Shown: in pieces, positions 16,069-24,351 of the stretch | Position numbering within the stretch: position 1 is the first letter of the stretch | Layout: every line of letters begins with the position of its first letter | From: CAZVQX01 sp964629735 | Lineage (GTDB): Bacteria; Bacillota_I; Bacilli_A; RF39; UBA660 | NCBI GenBank assembly: GCA_964629735.1 | Contig: CAZVQX010000009.1 | Span: forward strand, 1 to 27,847 | Reading direction: 5' to 3' | DNA: 27,847 bases | Position numbers and translations under genes: made by a program | Notes under the pieces: generated by a model | What the model saw: only the letters and a program-made list of their open reading frames with translations | Told to the model about the DNA's origin: nothing | Databases searched by the model: none

Positions 16069-16950
16069 TTACTCCTTTATATTAATAATTTCTAATATTC
16101 GATTTAAATCGTTTATATTACTAAAACTAATTATTACTTTATTATCTCTTATTTTAATTTTAGTATCTAACTTTTCACATAATAATTCTTCTACATATTT
16201 ATATTCTGAATTATCTACTTTTGGTTTTCTTTCAATCTTATTTTTACGTTCAAAGTTTTTGTTGTCAACTTTATTTTCCAAATCTCGAACCGTTAGTTTT
16301 TCATTATAAATATTATTAGCAATGTCAATAATTTGTTGACTATCTTCTAACTTACTTAAAACACGGGCATGCCCCATTGTAATATGATTGTTATTAATCA
16401 TCTCTTGAACTTCTTCTGGCAATCTTAATAAACCTAACATATTAGTAATATGACTTCTACTTTTACTAACTTTTTTTGCCAATTCTTCATGAGTTAAGTT
16501 AAGCCTATTAATCATTAAAGAATATGCTTTAGCTTCCTCTATTGCTGATAAATTTTCACGTTGTAAATTTTCTAGTAATGCGATTTCCATCATTTGTGTA
16601 TCAGTAAAATCGCGAATAATAGCTGGAATTGTCTCTAAACCTGCCATTTTACTAGCTCTGAAACGCCTCTCGCCAGCAATTATCTCATAGCCTTTAATAC
16701 TCTTTTTGACAATAATAGGTTGGAAAACGCCATGTACTTTAATAGAATTAGCTAATTCCTTAAGACCATCTTCATCAAATGTTAATCTCGGTTGATATGG
16801 ATTAGGACGAAGATCACTTAATTTTAAATCAATAATTTCTTCTCGATCAACTGTTTCGTAAATTGTTTTTTCAATTTTCTCAATATTTAAATTTTCATTA
16901 TTAAATAATTGTTCTAATCCCATTCCTAATGCTTTCTTTTTATTTTCCAT
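16069..16950 (-). CDS. parB: chromosome partitioning protein ParB (Spo0J)
   Basis: A 293-residue CTPase clamp that loads at parS sites and organises the origin region for segregation with ParA. The N-terminal MENKKKALGMGLEQLF is the ParA-stimulating peptide. The CTP-binding motifs are GERRFRAS (93-100) and ENLQREN (117-123); the HTH (about 152-175) reads SKSRSHITN, and TMGHAR lies at 191-196, giving the Arg and Gly expected for parS-type ParB rather than Noc. The C-terminal dimerisation region ends the protein. Start ATG 16950 with GGAAGTGA 9 nt upstream, overlapping parA by 11 nt; TTG 16959 is an alternative. I found no canonical parS in the window. Confidence 0.96.
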   Translation of the reverse strand: MENKKKALGMGLEQLFNNENLNIEKIEKTIYETVDREEIIDLKLSDLRPNPYQPRLTFDEDGLKELANSIKVHGVFQPIIVKKSIKGYEIIAGERRFRASKMAGLETIPAIIRDFTDTQMMEIALLENLQRENLSAIEEAKAYSLMINRLNLTHEELAKKVSKSRSHITNMLGLLRLPEEVQEMINNNHITMGHARVLSKLEDSQQIIDIANNIYNEKLTVRDLENKVDNKNFERKNKIERKPKVDNSEYKYVEELLCEKLDTKIKIRDNKVIISFSNINDLNRILEIINIKE

Positions 16951-17725
16951 TTCTCTCAATCACTTCCTTCGCTAAATTTATATAAGCTTCTGTACCACGG
17001 CTTTGTGGATCATATACAATGATTGGTTTACCATGGCTTGGTGCTTCTGATAACCGAACCAAACGAGGAATAATTGTGTCATATACTCTCTCTTTAAAAT
17101 AACTTTTAATTTCCTCAACAACTTCCAGCCCTAAGTTTGTTCTACTATCAAGCATAGTCAATAAAACACCTTCAATATCCAAAGTTGGATTTAAATTCTT
17201 TTGAGTTAACATTATTGTATTTAACAGTTGCATTATACCTTCCAAAGCAAAAAATTCACATTGTACTGGAATAATTACTGAATCACTAGCTGTCAAAGCA
17301 TTAGTTGTCAAAAGCCCTAATGAAGGTGGACAATCAATTATTATATAATCAAATGTTTCTTTTGCTTTATATAAATGTTTTTTCAATTGGCCTGTTTTTT
17401 CAAAATCAGCCTCAACCCTGTTTTTTTCTAACAATTCAATATCAGCGCCTGCTAAATTAATCGTTGCTGGAATCGCATACAAATTACGAAATTTTGTTTT
17501 AATTACGACTTCATCTAAAGTAGCGTCATCTAACAACAAATTATAAACACTTTTATTTATATCTGCTTTATTTATTCCAATCCCAGTTGTTGTATTACCT
17601 TGTGGATCTAAATCAACTAGTAAAACTTTCTGGCGAAGGATACCTAATGATGCTGCTAAGTTAATCGATGTTGTTGTTTTACCAACGCCACCCTTCTGAT
17701 TAACAAGTGAAATGACTTTTCCCAT
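16940..17725 (-). CDS. parA: chromosome partitioning ATPase ParA (Soj)
   Basis: A 261-residue ParA/MinD-type ATPase. It has the deviant Walker A KGGVGKTTTS (about 10-19), A' LVDLDPQGN (37-45), Walker B IIDCPPSLGLL (about 130-140) and the family segment ALEGIMQL. ATP-dependent dimers bind DNA non-specifically and are released by ParB. The ATG at 17725 has GGTGAT just upstream. It is the first gene of the parA-parB-mscS-DUF951-AbgT transcript, with an extended -10 about 36 nt ahead. Confidence 0.97.
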   Translation of the reverse strand: MGKVISLVNQKGGVGKTTTSINLAASLGILRQKVLLVDLDPQGNTTTGIGINKADINKSVYNLLLDDATLDEVVIKTKFRNLYAIPATINLAGADIELLEKNRVEADFEKTGQLKKHLYKAKETFDYIIIDCPPSLGLLTTNALTASDSVIIPVQCEFFALEGIMQLLNTIMLTQKNLNPTLDIEGVLLTMLDSRTNLGLEVVEEIKSYFKERVYDTIIPRLVRLSEAPSHGKPIIVYDPQSRGTEAYINLAKEVIERNGK

Positions 17726-17760
17726 TTTATCACCATTTTCTACATTCTATAACTAATAAC

Positions 17761-17769
17761 ATTTTACCA
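17761..17769 (-). promoter_or_regulatory. extended -10 promoter for parA
   Basis: The minus strand reads TGGTAAAAT (TGn plus a 5/6 -10 hexamer), between the trxB terminator and parA. The -35 is weak. Confidence 0.5.
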
Positions 17770-17802
17770 TAAACATTTTAATAAATCTAGGATTAGACAA
17801 TT

Positions 17803-17830
17803 AAAAAAGATATTTTAAATCATATCTTTT
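17803..17830 (-). terminator. terminator after trxB
   Basis: 9-bp stem AAAAGATAT/ATATCTTTT with the trxB stop codon in the loop, followed on minus by a T run. Confidence 0.75.
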
Positions 17831-18720
17831 TTAGTACTTGTTGCTGCTATAGCACCATCACCAACTGCTGTTGCGATTTGGTACACATCTTTCTTTATAA
17901 TGTCACCACACGCATATATATTTTTAATATTTGTTCGCATATTTTTGTCAACTAGTATATATCCATCTTTTGTATTTAAATTAAGATTTTTTATAAAATC
18001 AGCATCTGGTTTATAACCAATATAAATAAACATACCATCAATATTTAATTCTCGTTCTACTCCGTCACTTTTAACAATAACACTGCTTAATTTATTATTA
18101 GTAGCATTTATTTTTTCAACAGTGCTATTATATAAAATTTTTATATTGTTTTTTTCTTTTATTAAATCAACAACAGTTGCATCACCTGTAAATGTATCCC
18201 GGCGATGAACTAATATTACCTCTTTACAAATTGATGATAAATATAGTGATTCTTCTAGTGCGCTATTTCCACCACCAATAACAGCCACTGTTTTATCTTG
18301 ATAAAAATAACCATCACACAAAGCGCAGAACCCTATTCCCCTACCTATTAATTGTTGCTCATTATTCAAACCTAATAATCGCGGAACGCGTCCTGAGGCA
18401 ATAATAATTGACTTTGTATTTATTTTTTTACTTTCAGTAACAATTGTTTTATAATCATCATTATTAACTATATCAACAACATTACCATATTCATATTTTA
18501 TATTTAAATCAACAATTTGCCGATACATATTCATCGAAAGTTGTGGTCCGTCAATACCTGGTAATCCAGGATAATTATCAATCTTCGATGTGTTATTTAT
18601 TTGTCCGCCGGGAGCACTTTTTTCAATTAATAATACGTCAATATTGGCACGCTTTAAATAAATTGCTGCTGTCATTCCAGCAACACCAGCACCTATAACG
18701 ACGCAATCATACATTTTCAT
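17815..18720 (-). CDS. trxB: thioredoxin reductase (NADPH)
   Basis: A 301-residue flavoprotein that passes electrons from NADPH through FAD to thioredoxin. It has the FAD motif GAGVAGMTAA (10-19), GGQINNTSKIDNYPG, the redox-active CALC (Cys132-Cys135, followed by DG), the NADPH motif GGGNSALEE, HRRDTF, and the C-terminal FAD motif ACGDI with TAVGDGAIAA. Start ATG 18720 has AGGAGTG 9 nt upstream; the longer frame to 18798 would run through lgt and is rejected. It overlaps lgt by 14 nt and is the last gene of the uvrB-yvlD-lgt-trxB run. Some 'low-potential' relatives use ferredoxin or F420, so the donor is inferred. Confidence 0.95.
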   Translation of the reverse strand: MKMYDCVVIGAGVAGMTAAIYLKRANIDVLLIEKSAPGGQINNTSKIDNYPGLPGIDGPQLSMNMYRQIVDLNIKYEYGNVVDIVNNDDYKTIVTESKKINTKSIIIASGRVPRLLGLNNEQQLIGRGIGFCALCDGYFYQDKTVAVIGGGNSALEESLYLSSICKEVILVHRRDTFTGDATVVDLIKEKNNIKILYNSTVEKINATNNKLSSVIVKSDGVERELNIDGMFIYIGYKPDADFIKNLNLNTKDGYILVDKNMRTNIKNIYACGDIIKKDVYQIATAVGDGAIAATSTKKDMI

Positions 18721-19522
18721 TAGAAATATCACTCCTATCATTATACAATCTTTCAAAACGGGATCCACGATTGCAAACAAAATATAGGACAACGCCACTT
18801 ATAATCATTATAATTGATATTAATTGTGCCATTTTAAAACTATTGAACATTAAACTATCAGTTCTTAAACTTTCAATGAAAAAACGACCAATACCATACC
18901 ACACAAGATAGAAAGCGGTTGGCTGACCAATCTTTATATATTTGAATCTTCTTATAATTAAAATTAAAACAAAACCTATTAAACACCATATTGATTCATA
19001 TAAAAAAGTTGGTTGATAATATACACCATTAATATACATACCATCAATAATAAATTGTGGTAAAATTAAACTTTTTAAAAATGTTAATGTTGTCGCCGGT
19101 CCATGAGCTTCACCATTAAAAAAGTTACCCCATCTACCTATTGCTTGTCCAATTAATAAACCAACCACAACAATATCCATTAATCTTAAAGTATTAACCT
19201 TGTTTTTCTTACTATAAAATATTATCCAAATAATTCCTACAATGATGGAACCGTGAATAGCAAGTCCACCTTCCCAAACCCGAAATATTTCCATAATATT
19301 ATTTTGATAATAAGACCAATTAAATATTACATAATACAAACGCGCACCTATCAATGAAAAAGGAATTAAATAAAAAAACATATTTATCATAAAATCCTCA
19401 TCAATTAAATATTTTTTTGCTTCATTAATAGCTAGAGAACCTCCAATTAAAATACCCAAAAACATCGTTAATGAGTACCAATAAATTTTAATAATCCCTA
19501 AATCTAAAAAAATCGGTTGCAT
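18707..19522 (-). CDS. lgt: prolipoprotein diacylglyceryl transferase
   Basis: A 271-residue seven-segment membrane enzyme that moves diacylglyceryl from phosphatidylglycerol to the lipobox cysteine of prolipoproteins. The Lgt signature GRWGNFFNGEAHG is at about 129-141; RVWEGGLAIHG near 81-91 supplies the conserved His; RFFIESLRTDS lies near the end. The predicted lipoproteins in this window (YidC, the LolA-like protein, the terminal small lipoprotein) would be substrates. It starts with TAATG coupling: its ATG at 19522 shares a base with the yvlD stop, behind AAGGAGG inside yvlD. Confidence 0.97.
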   Translation of the reverse strand: MQPIFLDLGIIKIYWYSLTMFLGILIGGSLAINEAKKYLIDEDFMINMFFYLIPFSLIGARLYYVIFNWSYYQNNIMEIFRVWEGGLAIHGSIIVGIIWIIFYSKKNKVNTLRLMDIVVVGLLIGQAIGRWGNFFNGEAHGPATTLTFLKSLILPQFIIDGMYINGVYYQPTFLYESIWCLIGFVLILIIRRFKYIKIGQPTAFYLVWYGIGRFFIESLRTDSLMFNSFKMAQLISIIMIISGVVLYFVCNRGSRFERLYNDRSDISNENV

Positions 19523-19944
19523 TAAACGTCCCTCCTTAATATTGGCTCAATAATAAACGTTCTCATTAATAAATTCATTACAGAAATTGAAATAGCCACA
19601 ATAAAACTCATAAACAGGTTGTGAATATTAAAATGACTACCTAATATAAAATCAACCATATTTAATATAAATACATTAATGAATGGATAGAACAACCCCA
19701 ATGTTAATCCAGTTATTGGTAATGTTAGCCACACTAAAATGGGTTTTATGGTTCGGTTTAATACATATATTATTATTGCCGCCATTAAACCCCAAAATCC
19801 GAAATAACTATTATCTATATAAATTGTATTTTTAAATATTAATGATATAGCAATTAACACAATAGCATAACCCACCATATGAATTAACCAATCTACAAAG
19901 TTGTTTAATCTTCTCGTTTTATTATCTACAATTACAATTTTCAT
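19522..19944 (-). CDS. YvlD-type four-segment membrane protein (phage holin superfamily IV)
   Basis: A 140-residue membrane protein with four hydrophobic segments and the family block NRTIKPILVWLTLPITGLTLGLF. It matches YvlD of B. subtilis, which is also encoded just upstream of (hprK-)lgt. Annotated as a holin-like family, but there are no phage genes around, so lysis is not implied; the role is unknown, likely in the envelope. ATG 19944 is preceded by AGGAGTG. A promoter candidate lies between uvrB and this gene. Confidence 0.85.
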   Translation of the reverse strand: MKIVIVDNKTRRLNNFVDWLIHMVGYAIVLIAISLIFKNTIYIDNSYFGFWGLMAAIIIYVLNRTIKPILVWLTLPITGLTLGLFYPFINVFILNMVDFILGSHFNIHNLFMSFIVAISISVMNLLMRTFIIEPILRRDV

Positions 19945-19968
19945 ATTATCACTCCTATTAACAGTAAT

Positions 19969-19997
19969 ATTATATAATATTATTATGCATAATACAA
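19969..19997 (-). promoter_or_regulatory. promoter candidate for yvlD-lgt-trxB
   Basis: Minus strand -35 TTGTAT (19997-19992), 17 bp, -10 TATAAT (19974-19969), directly behind the uvrB stop. Confidence 0.55.
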
Positions 19998-20001
19998 ATT
20001 A

Positions 20002-21963
20002 TTACTTTTTCATCTCTAATAATATATCACGCAACTGCATAGCCCTTTCAAAATCCAAATCATCAGCCGCTTGTTTCATTTCTAATTCAAGTTCAGCAAG
20101 TAAATTCAATTTATCCTTTTGCGTTAAAACTTCCGGCTTAACATCTTCAATTTCTTTATTATTGGTTATAACTGTTCTTATTTCTTTTATAATTGTTTTA
20201 GGGACAATATTATGTTCATCATTATATTGTTTTTGAATTTGACGTCTTCGTTTTGTTTCATCCATAGCTTCTTTCATCGCCTCACTAATCTTATCGGCGT
20301 ACATAATAACATGACCATTTTCATTTCGAGCAGCCCGTCCTATTGTTTGAATTAAACTTCTAGTACTTCGTAAAAAACCTTGTTTATCCGCATCAGTAAT
20401 AGCAATAAGACTAACCTCAGGTATATCTAATCCTTCTCTTAAAAGATTAATCCCAACTAATACATCATATTTACCAAGGCGCAAATCTCTTATTATTTTT
20501 AAGCGGTCCAACGTTTTAATTTCACTGTGCAAATAAGCTACTTTAATATCCATCTTTTTAAGATAATTTGTTAACTCTTCAGCCATTCTAATTGTCAAAG
20601 TTGTAATTAAAATACGCTCATTTTTGCTTATTCGTTCATGAATGTTAGTAATGATATCATCAATTTGACCTTGAGTAGGTTTAACCTCTATCGTTGGATC
20701 TAGCAAACCCGTTGGTCTAATTATTTGTTCGACAACTATGTGATTTGACTTTTCTATCTCATAATCACCTGGAGTTGCCGATATATATATAGCGGTTTTG
20801 ACCTTTTGCTCAAACTCTTCAAATTTTAAAGGACGATTATCCTTAGCACTTGGTAGACGAAAACCATATTCTACTAAACTGTTTTTACGTGCTTGATCAC
20901 CATTATACATACCACCCACTTGTGGAATGGTAACATGTGATTCGTCAACAATTAATAAATAATCATCACCAAAAAAATCCATAAGGGTTGTTGGTGTTGC
21001 ACCAGGTTCTTTTAGTGCTATATGTCGTGAATAATTTTCAATACCACGGCAGAAACCAGTTTCTTTTAACATTTCTATATCATAATTAGTCCGCTCTTTT
21101 AATCTTTGATATTCTAACAACTTACCATTTTTTTCAAAATATCCAAGTTGTTCTTCTAATTCTTTCTCTATATTATTAATCGCTATTTTTAATTTTTCTT
21201 CGCTTGTAACAAAGTGACTAGCTGGAAAAATACTAATAGTTTTTTTAGTGTTTAATAAAACTCCTGTTACTACATCAAACTCACTTATTTTGTCTATTTC
21301 ATCACCGAAAAAATCTATCCTAATAGCCCTCTCCTTTTGATTGATAGGAACAATTTCTAAAACATCACCGCGAACCCGGAAAGAACCTCTCTTTAAATCA
21401 TAATTCGTGCGTTCATATAACATATTAATTAATTTTTCAATTATTTCATCACGGTTAACTATTCTCCCAATATTTATGGTTAAAACTTTATTTTTATACT
21501 CTTCTATCTCGCCGATACCATATATACAGGATACTGAGGCTACAACGATCACATCATTATTATTTAATAGGGCAGATGTGGCCGAGTGCCTCAACTCATC
21601 AATTTCATCATTAATAGCAGCATCTTTTTCTATATATGTATCTGTCTTCGCTACATAAGCCTCTGGTTGATAATAATCATAGTAAGATACAAAATATTCA
21701 ACTTTATTATTTGGAAATAGTTCTTTTAATTCACTATATAATTGCCCTGCCAAAGTTTTATTATGGGCAAGTACTAATGTTTTTTTATTTAATTTCTGAA
21801 TAACATTAGCAATTGTAAATGTTTTACCGGTCCCAGTCGCACCTAATAAAACTTGCTCACGGTGACCATTATTTATATTATCAATTAATTTTCTAATTGC
21901 TTTTGGTTGATCACCACTAGGTTCATATTTTGAAACTAATTCAAATTTCATATTACCACCCAT
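20002..21963 (-). CDS. uvrB: excinuclease ABC subunit B
   Basis: A 653-residue nucleotide excision repair helicase-like protein that receives damage from UvrA and positions UvrC. Walker A GATGTGKT (41-48) is followed by the beta-hairpin region YYDYYQPEAYVAKTDTYIEK (about 94-113) that clamps DNA, DESHVTIPQ, the helicase motifs VGINLLREGLDIPEV and QTIGRAARN, and the C-terminal UVR domain (LELEMKQAADDLDFERAMQLRD) that binds UvrC. Length is normal. ATG 21963 has AGAGGT 4 nt upstream; ATG 21951 (giving MKFELVSKY), behind GGGTGG, is a fair alternative. uvrA is not adjacent in the window. Confidence 0.97.
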   Translation of the reverse strand: MGGNMKFELVSKYEPSGDQPKAIRKLIDNINNGHREQVLLGATGTGKTFTIANVIQKLNKKTLVLAHNKTLAGQLYSELKELFPNNKVEYFVSYYDYYQPEAYVAKTDTYIEKDAAINDEIDELRHSATSALLNNNDVIVVASVSCIYGIGEIEEYKNKVLTINIGRIVNRDEIIEKLINMLYERTNYDLKRGSFRVRGDVLEIVPINQKERAIRIDFFGDEIDKISEFDVVTGVLLNTKKTISIFPASHFVTSEEKLKIAINNIEKELEEQLGYFEKNGKLLEYQRLKERTNYDIEMLKETGFCRGIENYSRHIALKEPGATPTTLMDFFGDDYLLIVDESHVTIPQVGGMYNGDQARKNSLVEYGFRLPSAKDNRPLKFEEFEQKVKTAIYISATPGDYEIEKSNHIVVEQIIRPTGLLDPTIEVKPTQGQIDDIITNIHERISKNERILITTLTIRMAEELTNYLKKMDIKVAYLHSEIKTLDRLKIIRDLRLGKYDVLVGINLLREGLDIPEVSLIAITDADKQGFLRSTRSLIQTIGRAARNENGHVIMYADKISEAMKEAMDETKRRRQIQKQYNDEHNIVPKTIIKEIRTVITNNKEIEDVKPEVLTQKDKLNLLAELELEMKQAADDLDFERAMQLRDILLEMKK

Positions 21964-21982
21964 ATATACCTCTCCCTTAATA

Positions 21983-21991
21983 ATTTTATCA
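21983..21991 (-). promoter_or_regulatory. extended -10 promoter for uvrB
   Basis: The minus strand reads TGATAAAAT about 20 nt before the ATG. The -35 is weak. No LexA-type box is evident nearby. Confidence 0.5.
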
Positions 21992-22076
21992 TAAATTTCA
22001 AGAAAATTGTTTTTTAAGTTATAAAGAACTAATTACAAATTTCAATTAAATTCAACATTTTTATTATATTTATAAT

Positions 22077-22103
22077 AAAAAACGAATTTTATTAATTCGT
22101 TTT
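22077..22103 (-). terminator. terminator after cdaR
   Basis: 10-bp stem AAAACGAATT/AATTCGTTTT with a 5-nt loop and a T run on minus. The stem overlaps the cdaR stop codon. Confidence 0.75.
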
Positions 22104-23457
22104 ATTTTTTTATAATCTTAATTTTTACTTTTTTTATTTTCGGTAAATAGTTGACCCTAACATCAGTTCCTTCAACCTTTACCTCAACTTCATGTTCACC
22201 TTCACCATATCCCTTTAAATCTAAATATGCAACAATGTCTTTAGCTTGAATTTGATCTAAAACATTTTTAACTCCTTTTAAGCCAACAACTATTTTAACA
22301 TCGCCCTCACTTAAACCTTGCGCTGTATAGATTTCATTCAAATTACGATATTCGATTGGTACATTATTTATTTCTTTATCTGTTACTGTATCTAAAGTTA
22401 CGTTTATCACAACATTATTTACACTAATCGATTTAACTCCTTGAGGTTTAACTAATTCCTTTTTATACTGACGATTTTCTTTCAAATCTTTAACATCTAT
22501 TTCAACTGGTATAAATTTAAGATTATTAATAATAGCCTCATCACCATAAACAATAGCCTTAGTTTCATTTATATCAATTGAACTTATTGCTTTTCCAAAA
22601 CCAAGTTCGCCAACTGGAATAACTTTAATGGGTAATTCTTTGCTTGGCGAAGCAATTTTAATCTCAGCATTCATTTTGTTTGGAACGATTTCTACATTTA
22701 CAACCTCACCACGATTATTATAAGCTTTTAATGGCACATCTTTTAAAACAGTGGTTCCTACCTCTTGTTTTAATAAGTTGTTAATGTCAACTAAAGCTTT
22801 TACTGTAGCAACCTCTTTTAATTCATGTTCAGCACCTTTAATAATTACTTTATCATTAGCTACTGAAACATCCTCAATAACTAATTTTGGTGATAATTTA
22901 TCCTTATTTAAAACATCTACAGTTAATGTTCTTAATTCAGATATTTTTGGATAAATAACAACTGTTACTACCGAAGGGTTAACTTTATAATCAATTGATT
23001 GCATTGCTTGCTTATATGTTATATTAACTTTATGAGTTCCTGGTTTTAAACCTGTTAAGTCAACACTAACATCGTGTTTGGTTGATTGTTTAGCAAACAT
23101 CAATTCCGAACGACGCCCGATTAATGTTATATCAACTGTTGTTGGAATACCTTGAACCACATAAGCTTCCTCATTATAAGTTACTGTTAAAGGTTGATTT
23201 TTCAAAACCTCTGCGGAACTTTCTGAAAAGACTAATATTTTTTGATCTATAACAATAAATAGTCCCACTGCAAAAAACAACGATATAAATAATAATGTAT
23301 TTGTTTTTGATAACCAAAGTTCTAACTTTTTACCTGACTTATCAAATTTTTCTGTAAAGGATAAAACAAATTTAGTTACAGGTATAATAATAACCTTATC
23401 AATAAAGTGCCAGATTGAAAGAAAGACATTTTTAATAAAATTAATTATTGTCTTCAT
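22102..23457 (-). CDS. cdaR: YbbR-domain regulator of CdaA
   Basis: A 451-residue protein with an N-terminal membrane segment (about 50-75, TLLFISLFFAVGLFIVIDQKIL) and a large outside part of several YbbR repeats (beta-rich units with the pattern P.tV.v.i.g...., for example IPTTVDITLIGRRSEL near residue 105 and VKIVVGLKGVKNVLDQI near 410). In other Bacillota CdaR sits with CdaA in the membrane and adjusts c-di-AMP synthesis. ATG 23457 has GGTG 6 nt upstream and overlaps the end of cdaA by 17 nt, so it is translationally coupled. The longer frame to 23493 lies within cdaA coding. glmM, the usual third gene, is not present downstream. Confidence 0.9.
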   Translation of the reverse strand: MKTIINFIKNVFLSIWHFIDKVIIIPVTKFVLSFTEKFDKSGKKLELWLSKTNTLLFISLFFAVGLFIVIDQKILVFSESSAEVLKNQPLTVTYNEEAYVVQGIPTTVDITLIGRRSELMFAKQSTKHDVSVDLTGLKPGTHKVNITYKQAMQSIDYKVNPSVVTVVIYPKISELRTLTVDVLNKDKLSPKLVIEDVSVANDKVIIKGAEHELKEVATVKALVDINNLLKQEVGTTVLKDVPLKAYNNRGEVVNVEIVPNKMNAEIKIASPSKELPIKVIPVGELGFGKAISSIDINETKAIVYGDEAIINNLKFIPVEIDVKDLKENRQYKKELVKPQGVKSISVNNVVINVTLDTVTDKEINNVPIEYRNLNEIYTAQGLSEGDVKIVVGLKGVKNVLDQIQAKDIVAYLDLKGYGEGEHEVEVKVEGTDVRVNYLPKIKKVKIKIIKK

Positions 23458-24265
23458 CAATTTCACCATCCTCTTCTTCATCATCAAACTCAATTGTTTT
23501 ACGTGGTCTTAATTCTTCTAACAACATTAATTTAACTTCATCAATTGTTAAATTATAATGTAATTCTGAATTAATAGCAATTGATAAACGACCTGTCTCT
23601 TCAGAAGCAATAATCGAAATACAATCTGTTTCCTCTGCAATTCCTAAAGCTGCACGGTGTCTAGTACCTAATCTTTTGCTAATTTTTAAATTGTCACTAG
23701 TTGGAAAAACAGCACCAGCGCTTGTTATTTTATCCCCTTGAATTATAACACCCCCATCATGAAGTGGAGTATTTGGGAAAAAAATAGAATTTAGCAAATC
23801 GCTTGATACATCGGCATATATTTTTTTTGATTTTTGTATATATTCTATTAAACTATGATCCCTTTCAATAACAATTAAAGCACCAAAACGATTTTTACGA
23901 AGATAATCTAATGATTGAGTAATCTCATAAACAACTCGTTCACGTTCATCAACCGTTAAGGTTTTATGACGTCCTAACAATTGACTACGCCCCAATTGTT
24001 CTAACACATTTCTAATTTCAGGCTGAAAAATAATTATAATAGCAAGCGGGCCCCACATAATTGCATAATCAATTAAAGCACCAATTGTAACTAAATTAAA
24101 AAGATCACCTATAATTTTTAATCCCAATATTATTAAAATTCCTTTAAATAATAAAACCATTTTAACATTTTTTCTTAAACTTTTTAATATATAATATAAT
24201 ACTAACCAAACTAGTAATACGTCCAATAATTTTTTCAAAAATAAAACAACCGTATTAAATGTCAT
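23441..24265 (-). CDS. cdaA: diadenylate cyclase CdaA
   Basis: A 274-residue membrane enzyme that makes c-di-AMP from two ATP, a messenger for potassium and osmotic balance. Three N-terminal hydrophobic segments (about 5-28, 36-53, 58-80) precede the DAC domain, which shows NTPLHDG, GTRHRAA (RHR at 202-204) and SEETGRLSIA. The usual DGA motif reads DGG (Asp170-Gly171-Gly172). An acidic tail (EFDDEEEDGEIDEDNN) ends the protein. ATG 24265 follows AGGAGG. Expressed with cdaR from an extended -10 promoter. Confidence 0.95.
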   Translation of the reverse strand: MTFNTVVLFLKKLLDVLLVWLVLYYILKSLRKNVKMVLLFKGILIILGLKIIGDLFNLVTIGALIDYAIMWGPLAIIIIFQPEIRNVLEQLGRSQLLGRHKTLTVDERERVVYEITQSLDYLRKNRFGALIVIERDHSLIEYIQKSKKIYADVSSDLLNSIFFPNTPLHDGGVIIQGDKITSAGAVFPTSDNLKISKRLGTRHRAALGIAEETDCISIIASEETGRLSIAINSELHYNLTIDEVKLMLLEELRPRKTIEFDDEEEDGEIDEDNN

Positions 24266-24294
24266 AACAATCCTCCTAATAATTTATCTACTAA

Positions 24295-24303
24295 ATTATA
24301 TCA
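24295..24303 (-). promoter_or_regulatory. extended -10 promoter for cdaA-cdaR
   Basis: The minus strand reads TGATATAAT, the full extended -10, 29 nt before the cdaA ATG and after the trpS terminator. Confidence 0.6.
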
Positions 24304-24325
24304 TAAACAAAAGAAAAATTCATCA

Positions 24326-24351
24326 TGAAAAAAAGATGTTGACAGCATCTT
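24326..24351 (-). terminator. terminator after trpS
   Basis: Stem AAGATG/CATCTT (6 bp, 7-nt loop) followed by a T run on minus; the first arm overlaps the trpS stop codon. Confidence 0.7.

Noticed and set aside
16552..16567. parS-like sequence TTTCACGT inside parB
   Set aside because: Only about 10 of 16 bases match TGTTTCACGTGAAACA and the second half-site is lost; it is explained by coding for the ENLQREN segment.
19522..19944. A phage holin implying a prophage
   Set aside because: The protein is the housekeeping YvlD type beside lgt, and no other phage gene is present.
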